From contig NC_087072.1 in assembly GCF_026151205.1 (NCBI RefSeq), forward strand, positions 21,232,103-21,296,102: 64,000 nucleotides of DNA, read 5' to 3'. Shown here piece by piece: positions 45,630-56,589 of this stretch. Position numbers and translations under genes: made by a program. The notes below the pieces were generated by a model, which had not been told where the DNA came from, ran no database searches, and saw only the letters and a list, made by a program, of their open reading frames with translations. Numbering within the stretch: the first letter of the stretch is position 1; each line of letters opens with the position of its first letter. The stretch is from Bolinopsis microptera. Taxonomy: Eukaryota; Ctenophora; Tentaculata; Lobata; Bolinopsidae.

Positions 45630-48621
45630 ACGTGCAGTCCATGAATCCGAGCGCTTCAAGTACAAGCCGTTGGAAGGTGCCCGATATTTCCGCTTACATT
45701 AACGATGAACGAGCGAGAAATCATTCCTTACCTTTTGTAGCGCTCACTGAGACTTGGCTGAAACCCTATATGGCTGATGCCCAACTACATGTTCCAGGGT
45801 ATACAGTCTCCCGATGTGACCGAAGTGGGCGGGTCGGAGGCGGAGTTTTGCTCTATTCCCACATCAACATACCTGTAAGTGAGTGTGATACGTTTGATGA
45901 TGGTACCTGCGAGGGTTTATTTTGCAGATTCAGCACGATTAATACATGTGTTGTAGTGGCTTATCGACCCCCAAATGCCACCCTCAGCAGTTTATCTCCA
46001 CGTGTATTCACCGTGTTAATGATGAAAGCTACGATATTATGCTCACAGGTGACTACAACTTACCCTCAATAGACTGGCAGACTGTATCCGTGTCGTCAGG
46101 AGGTTCCAGTGAGACTCAGCTATCAGCTCACTCCCTTCTCAACTTCATGGCCAAGCATCTGCTGAGTCAATACGTCCTTTGTCCAACCAGCGGTAACAAT
46201 GTTCTAGACTTGTTCATCACGAATAACAGCAGACTTGTTACTAATGTTCAGGCACAAGCTACCTCACTGTCTGACCATCATCTGGTGGATGTTATGCTCG
46301 CTACCAATCCGCTATCCCGAAAGGAGGCTACCATCCCTAAGTTTGACGAAAGTAGCTTCAGGTCTCTTGACTTTTTTAAGGCGGATTTTGATGCACTAAA
46401 GGAGGAGTTACAGGAAGTTAACTGGTCTCAGCTTCGTGACTCATGCTCCTTTGAGGAGTTTCCTGCTCTTTTTACGGAGACCCTGTTCCAGATTTGCTGT
46501 TCGTGTGTTCCTCAGAAATCGGTGCCCTCTGGACGTCCTAAGCACAGCAACGCGTTGAGACGGAAATGCAACCGGCAAAAAGCACGACTCCAAGCATTAA
46601 TTGACAAGAATGCTTCAGAAGACCAGATCAAGGCAGTCAGGAATAAAGTTGCACTCTTACAGTACGACATCATGACTGCACACACCAAGAAACTGGATGA
46701 GAAGGAGAACAGAGCCATCGAGAAGATTAAAAGTAATCCGAAGTTCTTCTATAGTTATGCCCGATCCCTCTCAACTATCAAATCCAGTATTAACATGCTA
46801 TTTGATGCAAACCAGGAGATCACTACTGACACAAAGCAGATGGCAGACTTACTTCAGGAGCAGTTTAGCTCCGTGTTCAGTGATCCAAGCTCTCCTGATA
46901 TCAAGGACCCAGATTTCCCGTTACCTATGATCGAACATCCGCAAACTCTTGAAGATTTTTGCATCATGGATGACGATATCATATCTGCAATTGGGAATAT
47001 TCCTCCTAACTCTGCTAGCGGACCTGATGGAATACCTGCTATCCTCTTAAAGAGCTGTGCAAAAGAGATGTGCGAGCCGATACGGCTCATCTGGAGCGAA
47101 TCCTTTGAGCGTGGTGAAGTACCTAAGTTCTACAAAGATACCTACATCACTCCTCTATACAAAAAGGGTGATCGGGCGAGAGCTGTCAACTACCGGCCGG
47201 TGGCGCTCACATCTCACGTTATAAAAGTGTACGAACGCATACTGCGTGGCAAGATGGTTAGCTTCATAGAGAAGAACGGATTACTCTGTGATAATCAACA
47301 TGGCTTTCGATCTGGGCGGAGCTGTCTCACCCAACTGCTCAGTCACGTTGATGACATTGTTCAAGGATTGGTGAAAAACGCTGATACTGACGCCATATAC
47401 CTTGACTTTGCGAAAGCATTTGATAAAGTGGATCACCGACTGCTTATTAAGAAACTTAGAAGAATGGGAATTCACGAAAAGGTGGTGTCGTGGATCGAAT
47501 CCTTCTTAAGTGACCGCACACAGTGTGTTGTGTTGGACGGGATGTCATCACTTGCTGCAGCAATCATAAGCGGAGTGCCACAGGGTACAGTTTTGGGCCC
47601 GCTGCTTTTCATTTTGTTCATTAATGACATGAAGCTGTGCATCACAGGATGTGTCATTAGATTCTTTGCTGACGATACACGGATTTTGAGGCACATCTAT
47701 ACACTTGAAGATGCAAGTATACTGCAAAATGATCTCAACTCTGTCATCGACTGGGCAAGATGCAATAACATGTCATTGCATGAGGATAAATTTGAGATAC
47801 TCGTGCACAAACACTGTCCCCAAAACAGCTTGCAAGACCTCCCGTTTGCCATCCTGACGCAAACTTATCAAGTTTCGCATGGTAACATAATGTACCCTAC
47901 GGATGCAGTCAAAGACCTGGGGGTTTTGATCTCGGCGGACTTGTCTTGGAGCTCACATGTTACTATGACAGCAGATCGTGCCCGTAAAGTTGCCTCTTGG
48001 GTTCTGAGCGCTTTTAGATCGAGAAACAAGATCACTATGCTGACCCTCTACAAGTCATTAGTCAGAAGCCATCTCGAGTACTGTTGTCCCCTCTGGAATT
48101 CAACTAAGCAAGCTGATATCGCTGAGCTAGAGGGAGTACAACGTACATTTACGTCCAAAATACATGGTGTGCAACATCTGAACTATTGGCAGAGACTGAA
48201 GGCCTTAAAATTGATGTCACTTCAACGGAGGAGAGAACGTTACACTATCATTCATATGTGGAAGATCCTACACAAGAAGTGTCCTAATGATGTCAACGTT
48301 CAGTTTACAGATACACTCCGTTATGGCCAGAAAGCAGTAGTCCCTAGCTTGTCAACGTCCAGTAGCCAAAGGAATCAATCGATCTTTGACAGCTCATTTG
48401 TAGTGATGGGGCCTCGATTGTGGAACATCATTCCCGCAAACCTGCACCTTATCGAGGACCCCCTACGTTTCAAGTCATTGTTGACGGAGTTTGTTACATC
48501 TATTCCGGACGAACCTCCTGTTACTGGATATTGTTGCCAGAACGGAAATTCGTTATTTAGTAGAGGCTCTTACGGGCATTGTCTGCTCGATACGTTAGGG
48601 ACCCCAGATACACCTTACTAG
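45600..48621 (+). pseudogene. LINE ORF2: AP-like endonuclease and reverse transcriptase, one frameshift
   Basis: The first part (to about 45990) reads LNVQSMN, PFVALTETWLK, GYTVSRCDR and GGGVLLY, the N-terminal blocks of the exonuclease-endonuclease-phosphatase fold. The frame then shifts into an 891-codon reading that continues with LTGDYNLPSIDW and SDHHLV (catalytic Asp/Asn and His). The RT domain has FRSGRSCLTQLL, YLDFAKAFDKVDH (motif A), SGVPQGTVLGPLLFILFIND (motif B) and FADDTR (motif C). The C-terminus includes LEYCCPLWN and a Trp/Arg-rich region, with no RNase H. The order and signatures fit CR1/L2/jockey-like LINEs. The frameshift makes this copy inactive. Confidence 0.9.
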
Positions 48622-49576
48622 ACGTATTTTTGACCGTAGAATCGATTGAAAGTGGTTTCAAGATGATTGGACTGATTGTTCTGGGGTAAAATCGCAAAAA
48701 AACCGATTTTTGGGCCAAAAATAGGCCAAAAAAACCATGTTTTTTGATATTTTGAGCAAGTTAATTTTGTTGGCATGTCGGCAAAACTTGCATAAAGATA
48801 GCTAAAAGACAGCCGCACAAGATTGTATAAAAATAAAACAAATCCCTCTATTTGTTCTGAGGTAAAAATCCAAAAAAGTGGTAAAAATTTTGACTTTTTT
48901 GCTTGAAGTTTGAATTAATTTTTTGCAGTTGTATTAAATCAACCCAAAAATAGTCACATCGTGTTTGCCTAAATTTTTCCTTTCCGAGAAGTACCCACTT
49001 CATATACTTTATCGAAGTTTGAATATTGTCACTCCGCAAGCGTTTTTGCCAAATTTTCGACGCGCACTACGCGCAAAAGCATTTAGTTGTTATCAATTGG
49101 CACCCGCGCGTTCATCATAAATTTCAAACAGCTATAACTCAGCGAGATTATGTCCGTTCTAGCTCATACTTTCACACTAAATAGAAAATAATGTGATCTT
49201 ATTGCTGACAAAATATGAATATAATTACTCTATTTGCCTTAGAGTAATAGACTGTCAAAGTTTAAAACGCGCATTGGTATAGCACGTGACTAATAAGTCC
49301 AAATTTATACTTCTTAACATATTATCGATCCTTAGACATCATACTATTGTGTCCAATTAGCGGTTAGGTCTCTAAACTCGTAGCAGAAAACACGTCTTTT
49401 TGCCCGTAAGAGCCTCTACTAATTGAACTGGAGCGCAGAAAATACAGCAACTTCGCTGCACGGGTGGTCAGCCGTTCTGATGACCCGATAGAGGATCTAT
49501 GAAGCAACCCCAAGTAAGTAGTACTATTATAGCCGGATATTCGATCAATTTCTAAATTTTATCACTATCAGAGTGA
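48622..49576 (+). other. LINE 3' region
   Basis: Non-coding A/T-rich sequence with A7 runs and AGCTATAACTCAGCGAG near 49127. This probably contains the LINE 3' UTR and its junction with the host Harbinger-like element. The exact border is not visible to me. Confidence 0.4.
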
Positions 49577-49585
49577 AACGACCCC
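49577..49585. mobile_element. Probable right end of the interrupted Harbinger-like element
   Basis: AACGACCCC followed by TTA (49586-49588) is the exact inverse of GGGGTCGTT preceded by TTA at 43358. Only 9 bases match perfectly, so the pairing is plausible but not certain. Confidence 0.5.
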
Positions 49586-49651
49586 TTAATGTTGATTAAC
49601 AACATAGAATAGAGATTAGGCGGAATGACAGGCTGAGCGCGGCCCAGTAAA

Positions 49652-49994
49652 ATACTATTAGCTTCGTCCCTGTTACCACGGGCTTTCTAGTCTCTACTAT
49701 ATAATTCAGAGAATTGTTTTTGTACACTGTACGACCGCCCACGTGCAAATTAGATGAAAAATAGGAATTTAGGTAACAACCAAAAGGTTCCATAGCAACG
49801 GCGTTTTAATGCACACATGCACGTGCAAAGATTGTTTTAACGTCATTTTGATCGGTTTTGTGGTAATTACGTTGTGTTTAAAGTGTTTTATATTTAAATC
49901 GGCTGTATCTTCGGTTGAGATGAATATTTTTTGATGCGATTAAAACTTTATTTCAAAGAATATTACTAGCTTCGTCCCTGTTACCATGCACGGG
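49652..49994. repeat. Repeat R1, copy 2
   Basis: The second copy of the 0.31-kb repeat is bounded on both sides by ACTA(T)TAGCTTCGTCCCTG and GGGCTTTCTAGT, i.e. it shows slightly more than one period (308 bases). This suggests R1 is a tandem-type unit and that the Harbinger/LINE composite separated two units. CTAGT at the end after a short GC-rich palindrome is reminiscent of Helitron-type ends, but this is not proven. Confidence 0.85.
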
Positions 49995-51482
49995 CTTTCT
50001 AGTATAATATAATATAATTAATTAATAAATATATACGTACGTGATTCAGTAGCGCGATAAAGATATGGAATATAAAAGCGCGCGTTACAAATGAGTATTT
50101 TGAACTGTGACCGCCCCTGTGTGAATAAAGAATTTCGTCCGGACAATTAATGTAGCCGATTGGTGGTGAAAATTTGCCTTAATAAGCGATCAGCACGTAT
50201 AATTGGTCTTGATTGTACGTTCAGTAAGGGTGGCTAATTATAAAAGCAGGAAGTTGTAAGGAGGGAACTCACCTACTTAAAACGGGAGCGGAAAGGTTAA
50301 ATTGTTGAGTTCGCAGTCAGGTTGATGCATTATGACTTATGAGGCGATTAGACACCCATTCTGATAATCACGTGTAAGGTGAATATTTCCTTTTCTGAAA
50401 GATAACGTGCTTTTTGGTTTACATTCAACAACAATGCAGTTTGAATATGCTGTAAATGCAAGGTCAGATTGAAAAAGTAGCATTAATTATAAATCAAAAG
50501 ATGGGTCGTTATTGTGTAGTAGAAAACATTAAATAAGAATTACATTAGCAAGTACCAAAAGTGAATTGCAGTGACATAAAATTCATATTTATTACCTTTC
50601 TGATAGCAAAAACATACACATCTGAGTATCTAAACATGCTTCGTATACCACAAAATCATGCTTCAAACATTTCTAAAGCTTGAGAGAATCAAAGAAAAGC
50701 AGATTGAATAGCTTGTTGTGTTAGAACTGATAGCAATCAGACTTTGGTTAAAGCCAATAAAGAATCAGTCAATAATATTTGCAAACATCTTCAGCAGAGC
50801 TTTTAGTAATTATCTAGCAATCTTAATTTATATTTTAGTTGTTTATAACCTACTGTACAGTGTACACGAAATAAAAAACGCATCATGTTCAAAATGGAAA
50901 TTTGGCACAATATCAATCAAAAGAAAGAAAATAGGTTTACACTGGTTCCAGATAGCAGCAATATATCTATAACTTCTACTCTACACAACCAATAAGTTTA
51001 AAACTAATTAAGTGTTACCACCTATCATTAATTAGGAACCTAAATACATTTGAAAAAGTACCCAAGTAATTATATATCTGCAATATACACAGTTTATCAA
51101 CAACAAAACATACTGATGGTGCCATAGAAAAGCGAAAATAGGTGGTTACAGACGAGCATTAATACTTAATTCTAATTTTTTAGAGAAAGTTGAAACAAAT
51201 ATTTTACAGTTCAATAGGTCGTTTAAATACATATTTTACATGTACAAAACTCTTAAATAGAAAATAGGGCAAGCAAAGGCAGCCGAGGTTTATGGAAAGT
51301 ACTTACAAGTATTATAATATCTAACATCTCAGATATTAATTATGCTAATAATTTTGATGACATTAATTATCCAAATTTATAACACATGCATCAGAAATCA
51401 GCTCAATGAATGCTTATTGCTTGCTGATCAAAACATGAACCCTGATTTTCTACATAGCAGCTCAAAATCTTAATTAAAGTTC
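49995..51482. other. AT-rich intergenic spacer
   Basis: It opens with TATAATATAATATAATTAATT and stays AT-rich. The 84-codon frame at 50718-50972 lacks an ATG start and any motif. I see no gene. Confidence 0.5.
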
Positions 51483-51486
51483 TTAA

Positions 51487-52843
51487 GGGGGGGGGCCAAT
51501 GGGTATTTTTTTGTGAAACTTGATTTCGAGATAGCAGTTGACCAACAAACTAGGACCAGTGACCGAACTTTTGAGGGGGTCCCGGACCCCAACCGCCAAA
51601 CGGTGCGCGTAGGGCAGCCACGCCCATATTTGGTCCAAATTAGGCCCAATTTAGCCAAATACCCTGTACATGCCCCAAACCCAGGTTTATGGTGCTCTAC
51701 TTGTAGCTAGTGGTCTCCTGAACTCGTATATGAAATTTCATCAAGATTGGACAAAAAATGACTGAGTTATGAGCCAAAAACCATATGCCCATATTTGGGC
51801 ATACGCACCAAATTTGGTAGATTTCGTCCCATAAATTGGTCAAATATCAATATTTTTGAATGAAACTTACTTTATATGAAAGGTAAGCCTAAACTACATA
51901 TTCTCTGTAATTTATAGCTTTATATCTGTTTAAATGTGGATACTAAGGCGAAAAAACCACAAAAAATGAACTAAATTGCCCATATCTCGGTTCGCGATAT
52001 TCGCGGAATTGATCTCACCAAAATTGTAACAACTCAATCAGTTTTCAAAATTTTTGCATGAAATTTTTGGAATCGACTCGAAATCGCATTTCGACCTTAT
52101 TTTAAGAACGGATTTTTGATTTAGGCCTCAAAAAAAATTTGGCGGCCAAATTCCAAAATTATATTACAGAAATTCAGAATTTGGCCGCCAAATTTTTTTT
52201 GAGGCCTAAATCAAAAATCCGTTCTTAAAATAAGGTCGAAATGCGATTTCGAGTCGATTTCAAAAATTTCATGCAAAAATTTTGAAAACTGATTGAGTTG
52301 TTACAATTTTGGTGAGATCAATTCCGCGAATATCGCGAACCGAGATATGGGCAATTTAGTTCATTTTTTGTGGTTTTTTCGCCTTAGTATCCACATTTAA
52401 ACAGATATAAAGCTATAACTTACAGAGAATATGTAGTTTAGGCTTACCTTTCATATAAAGTAAGTCTCATCCAAAAATATTGATATTTGACCAATTTATG
52501 GGACGAAATCTACCAAATTTGGTGCGTATGCCCAAATATGGGCATATGGTTTTTGGCTCATAACTCAGTCATTTTTTGTCCAATCTTGATGAAATTTCAT
52601 ATACGAGTTCAGGAGACCACTAGCTACAAGTAGAGCACCATAAACCTGGGTTTTGGGCATGTTCAGGGTATTTGGCTAAATTGGGCCTAATTTGGACCAA
52701 ATATGGGCGTGGCTGCCCTGCGCGCACCGTTTGGCGGTTGGGGTCCGGGACCCCCTCAAAAGTTCGGTCACTGGTCCTAGTTTGTTGGTCAACTACTATC
52801 TCGAAATCAAGTTTCACAAAAAAATACCCATTGACCCCCCCCC
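51487..52843. mobile_element. 1.36-kb near-perfect palindromic element, TTAA flanks
   Basis: The left arm starts GGGGGGGGGCCAATGGGTAT and the right arm ends with its inverse, from G9 to C9. The arms match at nearly every base out to the centre near 52165. TTAA lies on both sides (51483-51486, 52844-52847), consistent with a TTAA-targeting (piggyBac-like) insertion. Mirror-image 65-codon frames in the outer arms (51513-51710 plus, 52620-52817 minus) differ at only four residues. They reflect the palindrome rather than a gene. It is non-autonomous and appears young because the arms have hardly diverged. Confidence 0.93.
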
Positions 52844-52847
52844 TTAA

Positions 52848-53104
52848 TTAACAAAGTGGCAATGGCTTTATAAAGCAAAGCTATCACTCGCAAACATATA
52901 AGTCAAATCAAATTTAATATACTATTCTTTGTTATAAATTAGTGCAAGGAAGGTAGAACTTAGAAAGACGGAATGTCACAAAATAAAGATTCTAAGCACT
53001 CCGTAGCAAATTTGCTAAAAGAAATTCCTTCCAAATTTTTCAAATCAAAATATTTCACAGTCACAAGATCACAAATTAGTCCCTACTTTCTGTAAGTAAA
53101 CAAC
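52848..53104. other. Short spacer
   Basis: AT-rich, with no feature seen. Confidence 0.5.
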
Positions 53105-53611
53105 TGTAATCCTTGCTAACTAAACCTCAGTTTAACAGTGATCCCTGCTAACTAAACCTTAGTTTAACAGTGATCCCTGCTAACTAAACCTCAGTTTAAC
53201 AGTGATCCTTGCTAACTAAACCTCAGTTTAACTGTGATCCTTGCTAACTAAACCTCAGTTTAACAGTGATCCCTGCTAACTAAACCTCAGTTTAACTGTG
53301 ATCCTTGCTAACTAAACCTCAGTTTAACAGTGATCCTTGCTAACTAAACCTCAGTTTAACAGTGATCCTTGCTAACTAAACCTCAGTTTAACAGTGATCC
53401 TTGCTAACTAAACCTCAGTTTAACTGTGATCCTTGCTAACTAAACCTCAGTTTAACTGTGATCCTTGCTAACTAAACCTCAGTTTAACTGTTTAACTGTG
53501 AGCCTTGCTAACTAAACCTCAGTTTAACAGTGATCCCTGCTAACTAAACCTCAGTTTAACAGTGATCCTTGCTAACTAAACCTCAGTTTAACAGTGATCC
53601 TTGCTAACTAT
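53105..53611. repeat. 32-bp minisatellite, ~15 copies
   Basis: Unit AACCTCAGTTTAACAGTGAT followed by CCTTGCTAACTA, with AACAG/AACTG and CCTT/CCCT variants. One copy is lengthened by TTTAACTG. It stops 66 bases from the stop codon of the minus-strand GOLGA7 gene, so it probably lies in that gene's 3' UTR or immediate flank. Confidence 0.95.
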
Positions 53612-53677
53612 ACCACAATAGTGACTGTAGGTATTCCGTATTACAGTTTCCTTGCTGACTATTGGTTCACAACATAT

Positions 53678-55555
53678 CTACACAGGTTTAGTAGGTGGTG
53701 GGTACACAACAAGTTCGATACAGCGGAGACCGCGCAACATCGGCTCAACAATGTGCACTCCGCGTGGGTGGTATATCTCATCATTCTGACGTTGGATAAA
53801 CAGGGATATCTGCTTCATTTCCTGAAGTTGGGTTATGTGTGTCATTCTTTATTACAGGCATGGACCCTTATGAAATTAGTTGGTTAAAACTATGAACGTT
53901 GTATTTCTGTGTACAACATTTTAGGAAATAATTCATTAGTTGAGAAACAATATTAACACCTTAAAATAATAACATTAATCATTTATTACACAATTGTTAT
54001 TTAAGTAAGCTATTATAATTACCTTGCTGTATTTAGTGTCAATACAGAAGTACAGTAAGTAGCCGGTGAGGCAAGATAAGCAGCCCTCAGTGTATGTGGG
54101 ACATCCTAGCTCCTCTGACCTCTCCAACAGTTCGTTTATCTTGTTTACTGTATCTGTCAACGTTTCACGTGCTATCTGGAATAAACTATTGGTTAGCATG
54201 GTTACCAGGCTCTAGTTTAGAGTCATAGCTCGGAGAACAAAAATTGTAACAACAATACCGTAACCACACAAATGGTAACACATGGTAACACATGGTAACA
54301 AATGGTAACACATCACACATGGTAACACATGGTAACAAATGGTAACACATGGTAACACATGGTTACACACAATAACACATAGTAACACATGGTAACACAT
54401 GGTTACACACAATAACACATGGTAACACATGGTAACAAATGGTAACACATGGTAACACACAATAACACATAAAAACACATGGTAGCACATGGTTACACAC
54501 AATAACACATGGTAACACATGGTAACACATGGTTACACACAATAACACATGGTAACGCATGCAATGTTAACACATGGTTACACACAATAACACATGGTAA
54601 CACATGGTAACACATGGTAACACATGGTAACACTAACCACTCCTTCCAGCTGGGCGGGGAAGTTAGTCTCGTATTTACACTCAGTGCCGTGAGTATAGTC
54701 CCGCTGTATGAACACTTTCTTAGGCGAAGTCGTCACTTCTCCGGTCGCGGTCGGCTGTAATTAATTATATCATTAAGTTCTTATCATTATTTTACTAGTA
54801 TGGAGAGGTCTTGACTCTAGAATTTCAAAATAATATAGCAATCATTAATTCTAAACCCATCATGATTGGTCAACTTCTCCTATCTAACGTTTATTTGAAT
54901 GTTGAGGTTTGAAACTTTATCAACAATACGATTCTCTTACATTTCCTGACGTTTATTTGAATGTTGAGGTTTAAAACCTTATCAACAATACAATTCTCTT
55001 ACATTTCCTGAGACTGGTGATAAATATCCCCCTATTAGGATCTCTGTTTTAAAGTTGATTCCCAATAAAATTGGTTGTGACCAGGCGTACAAGACAAGAA
55101 TGGCTAATACACATCATGTAATGCACTGTTTTAGGTATAGTGTACAGTGTACAGTGTACATTAATTCACAGTATGTACTTCTCATGTACCGACCATTTCC
55201 TAGAGTGATATATACTATATAGCTCAGTGTACAGAACAGTACATTGTGGTCATTTAGTAAAGTGCAGGGGTTGTATGCTAGTACGCTATTGGGTGGTTCA
55301 TACCCACAGCCACTGATAGGACTAGAGTGTTGTGGTTATTACTGTGCAAGGAACTATTCAGCTTATTTAACTGTTTTGGGCCAGACATGTCCAGAAAGAT
55401 GTAAGTTACTCGCAATAGGGCAAAAATGACGATTGATATCAAATTTTGCCCTTCATGTATATATTTTAATACAAAAGTCAATGTCACATGTGGTTTATTG
55501 TTGAAATTTAGTTTAATAAATGCTAAAACAAAAGTATTACCTCGTTGGCAGCCAT
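53678..55555 (-). CDS. golga7: GOLGA7/GCP16-family palmitoyltransferase cofactor
   Basis: A four-exon minus-strand gene: 55541-55555 (MAANE, ATG at 55555), 54638-54754, 54023-54175, and 53678-53821 (stop TAG). All junctions are phase 0 with GT-AG borders, giving 142 residues against 137 in human GOLGA7. Exon 2 has KKVFIQRDYTHGTECKYETN and FPAQLEGV. Exon 3 has the hallmark TEGCLSCLTGYLLYFC, keeping both cysteines that are palmitoylated in the human protein. Exon 4 has FIQRQNDEIYHPRGVHIVEP and LRGLRCIELVVY. The family protein sits on the cytosolic face of the Golgi and stabilises a DHHC acyltransferase (ZDHHC9 in mammals, Erf2 in yeast) that palmitoylates Ras. No break is seen. Intron 2 is mostly a minisatellite. 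Confidence 0.95.
54263..54635. repeat. 10-bp minisatellite filling golga7 intron 2
   Basis: About 36 degenerate copies of ACACATGGTA (plus strand), some reading ACACACAATA. They occupy most of the 462-base intron and begin within about six bases of the exon-2 donor. The Cys/His/Val/Leu frames on the minus strand are artefacts. Confidence 0.95.
54889..55013. repeat. 62-bp tandem duplication in golga7 intron 1
   Basis: CGTTTATTTGAATGTTGAGG through CTCTTACATTTCCTGA occurs twice in direct succession, with three or four differences. The rest of the 786-base intron (54755-55540) has no feature. Confidence 0.85.
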
Positions 55556-55739
55556 GACTGGTTCCACTCTCCACTACAGCATCTAACCTAATAATTTAAT
55601 AGGTTGATATCTTTTACTATAATATGTTTGTATTTAAGGGATTGATTTAAGGGGTTTTAATTGCAGGGACCGAATACAGATAATCATTCCCACAAATTAT
55701 AACATGGAAAAATAAGTCAGTAAATTAACACATGCTTCC
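55556..55739 (-). promoter_or_regulatory. Upstream of golga7 start codon
   Basis: 184 bases between the golga7 ATG and the stop codon of the next candidate exon. It would contain the golga7 5' leader and part of its promoter. No TATA box is placed well. Confidence 0.25.
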
Positions 55740-55880
55740 CTACACAATGTCCTTATCATCTGATTTGTCAGTTAATCTAACTGCCTCTTCATTAGACTCC
55801 TTAACCATACTCTCGTCGTCCGAGTCGTCTTTGTTCAGATTGTTCGGGGTAAGGTAATATGAGTTATGTGCCTCGCCGGG
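55740..55880 (-). CDS. Candidate terminal exon of an unrecognised gene
   Basis: On the minus strand, after an AG at 55881-55882 (CTACTTTAG), a 47-codon frame reads PGEAHNSYYLTPNNLNKDDS and then an acidic stretch (DDESMVKESNEEAVRL) to TAG at 55740-55742. The acidic, low-hydrophobic composition and the neat acceptor look like a C-terminal exon, but there is no homology I can name. It lies directly upstream of golga7 on the same strand. Confidence 0.3.
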   Translation of the reverse strand, partial: PGEAHNSYYLTPNNLNKDDSDDESMVKESNEEAVRLTDKSDDKDIV

Positions 55881-56174
55881 CTAAAGTAGTGGATGACCTT
55901 GCTGTACGGCAAGTTAAACAAGGATCTGAAACTACTAGGTTCCGTACAGACTCAACTCTGCACCCGTGTCAATATGTTCAATATATGCAAGCCTCTTGAT
56001 TTATAACCAATAACCAATCAGGAGGGAACTTGAGCTGATATATATTTCGTAATTAATGGCTCTTCACTCTTCAGTTGTATTTGATGATCAAGTTGATTTC
56101 TACGTTTTCCGGCAGGAGGCTCAGTCTGCTATCCAGTATCCACTACAATGTTTATCGCCACCTTGAGAGCCCTT
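55881..56174 (-). other. Spacer between candidate exons
   Basis: It contains two adjacent CCAAT-type motifs (AACCAATAACCAATCAG on plus, near 56007-56023). These could serve a minus-strand promoter, possibly for golga7. Confidence 0.25.
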
Positions 56175-56533
56175 TCACTTGCGACTGAGAAAGGAGGTGG
56201 ACACATATAGATCCAGACAAGCTGATTCAGATACAGGGTACAGAGTGTCCTTTAAATATCTGGTAACCTCGTCCCTTACCACATTGTTCAGAGATCCGTC
56301 GATCCGGGCCCTGTCTGAAGTACTGCTTAGGAGTTGGTCAGTTGGTTCCAAGTCGCTGTATCATCGTCAATCTCTCTGACTGAGTCGTTAGTATCACTGT
56401 TTCTTCCCTTCTCGATATCACTGTCTGCACTGATTCTTGTACTCTTTCTTTGTCGGAAGCCCACCTCTCTCTTAGACTTGGAGATCAGGAACTCTTTGGT
56501 GGCTTGAGATTGCCTTGTAGGCAAAGAGTCGCT
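56175..56533 (-). CDS. Candidate coding exon(s) of an unrecognised gene
   Basis: After TTTTATCAG (AG at 56534-56535) a phase-0 frame of 68 codons runs to TAA at 56327. It is rich in Ser, Arg, Asp and Lys (QATKEFLISKSKREVGFRQR and SDIEKGRNSDTNDSVREI). Overlapping it by a few bases, another frame (about 56334 to 56175) reads RARIDGSLNNVVRDEVTRYL and KDTLYPVSESACLDLY to TGA, with a good donor (GTG|GTAAGG) inside it. The two could be one reading broken by a frameshift, or two alternative exons. The function is not known. Confidence 0.3.
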
Positions 56534-56589
56534 CTGATAAAACACAACGCGACAGCTAATCGGACTCCAACAGATTCGAATAACCAAAT

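Larger units (their letters stand above)
43521..49570 (+). mobile_element. CR1/jockey-superfamily LINE, disabled
   Basis: A near full-length non-LTR retrotransposon on the plus strand. It has a short 5' leader, ORF1 (43674 onward), and ORF2 with endonuclease and reverse transcriptase ending at 48621, then about 0.9 kb of A/T-rich 3' sequence whose exact end I cannot place. It is disabled by a frame break within ORF1 (44177-44180), an inserted 695-bp element (44706-45400) and a frameshift at about 45990. There is no poly-A tail of the L1 kind. Confidence 0.85.

Noticed and set aside
43024..49994. R1 copies as long terminal repeats of an LTR retrotransposon
   Set aside because: They lack TG...CA ends, and no primer-binding site or gag-pol lies between them; the content is a non-LTR element. 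R1 also shows a tandem period at copy 2.
54212..54560. Cys/His/Val/Leu repeat protein on minus
   Set aside because: It lies inside the golga7 intron and is a direct translation of the 10-bp repeat.
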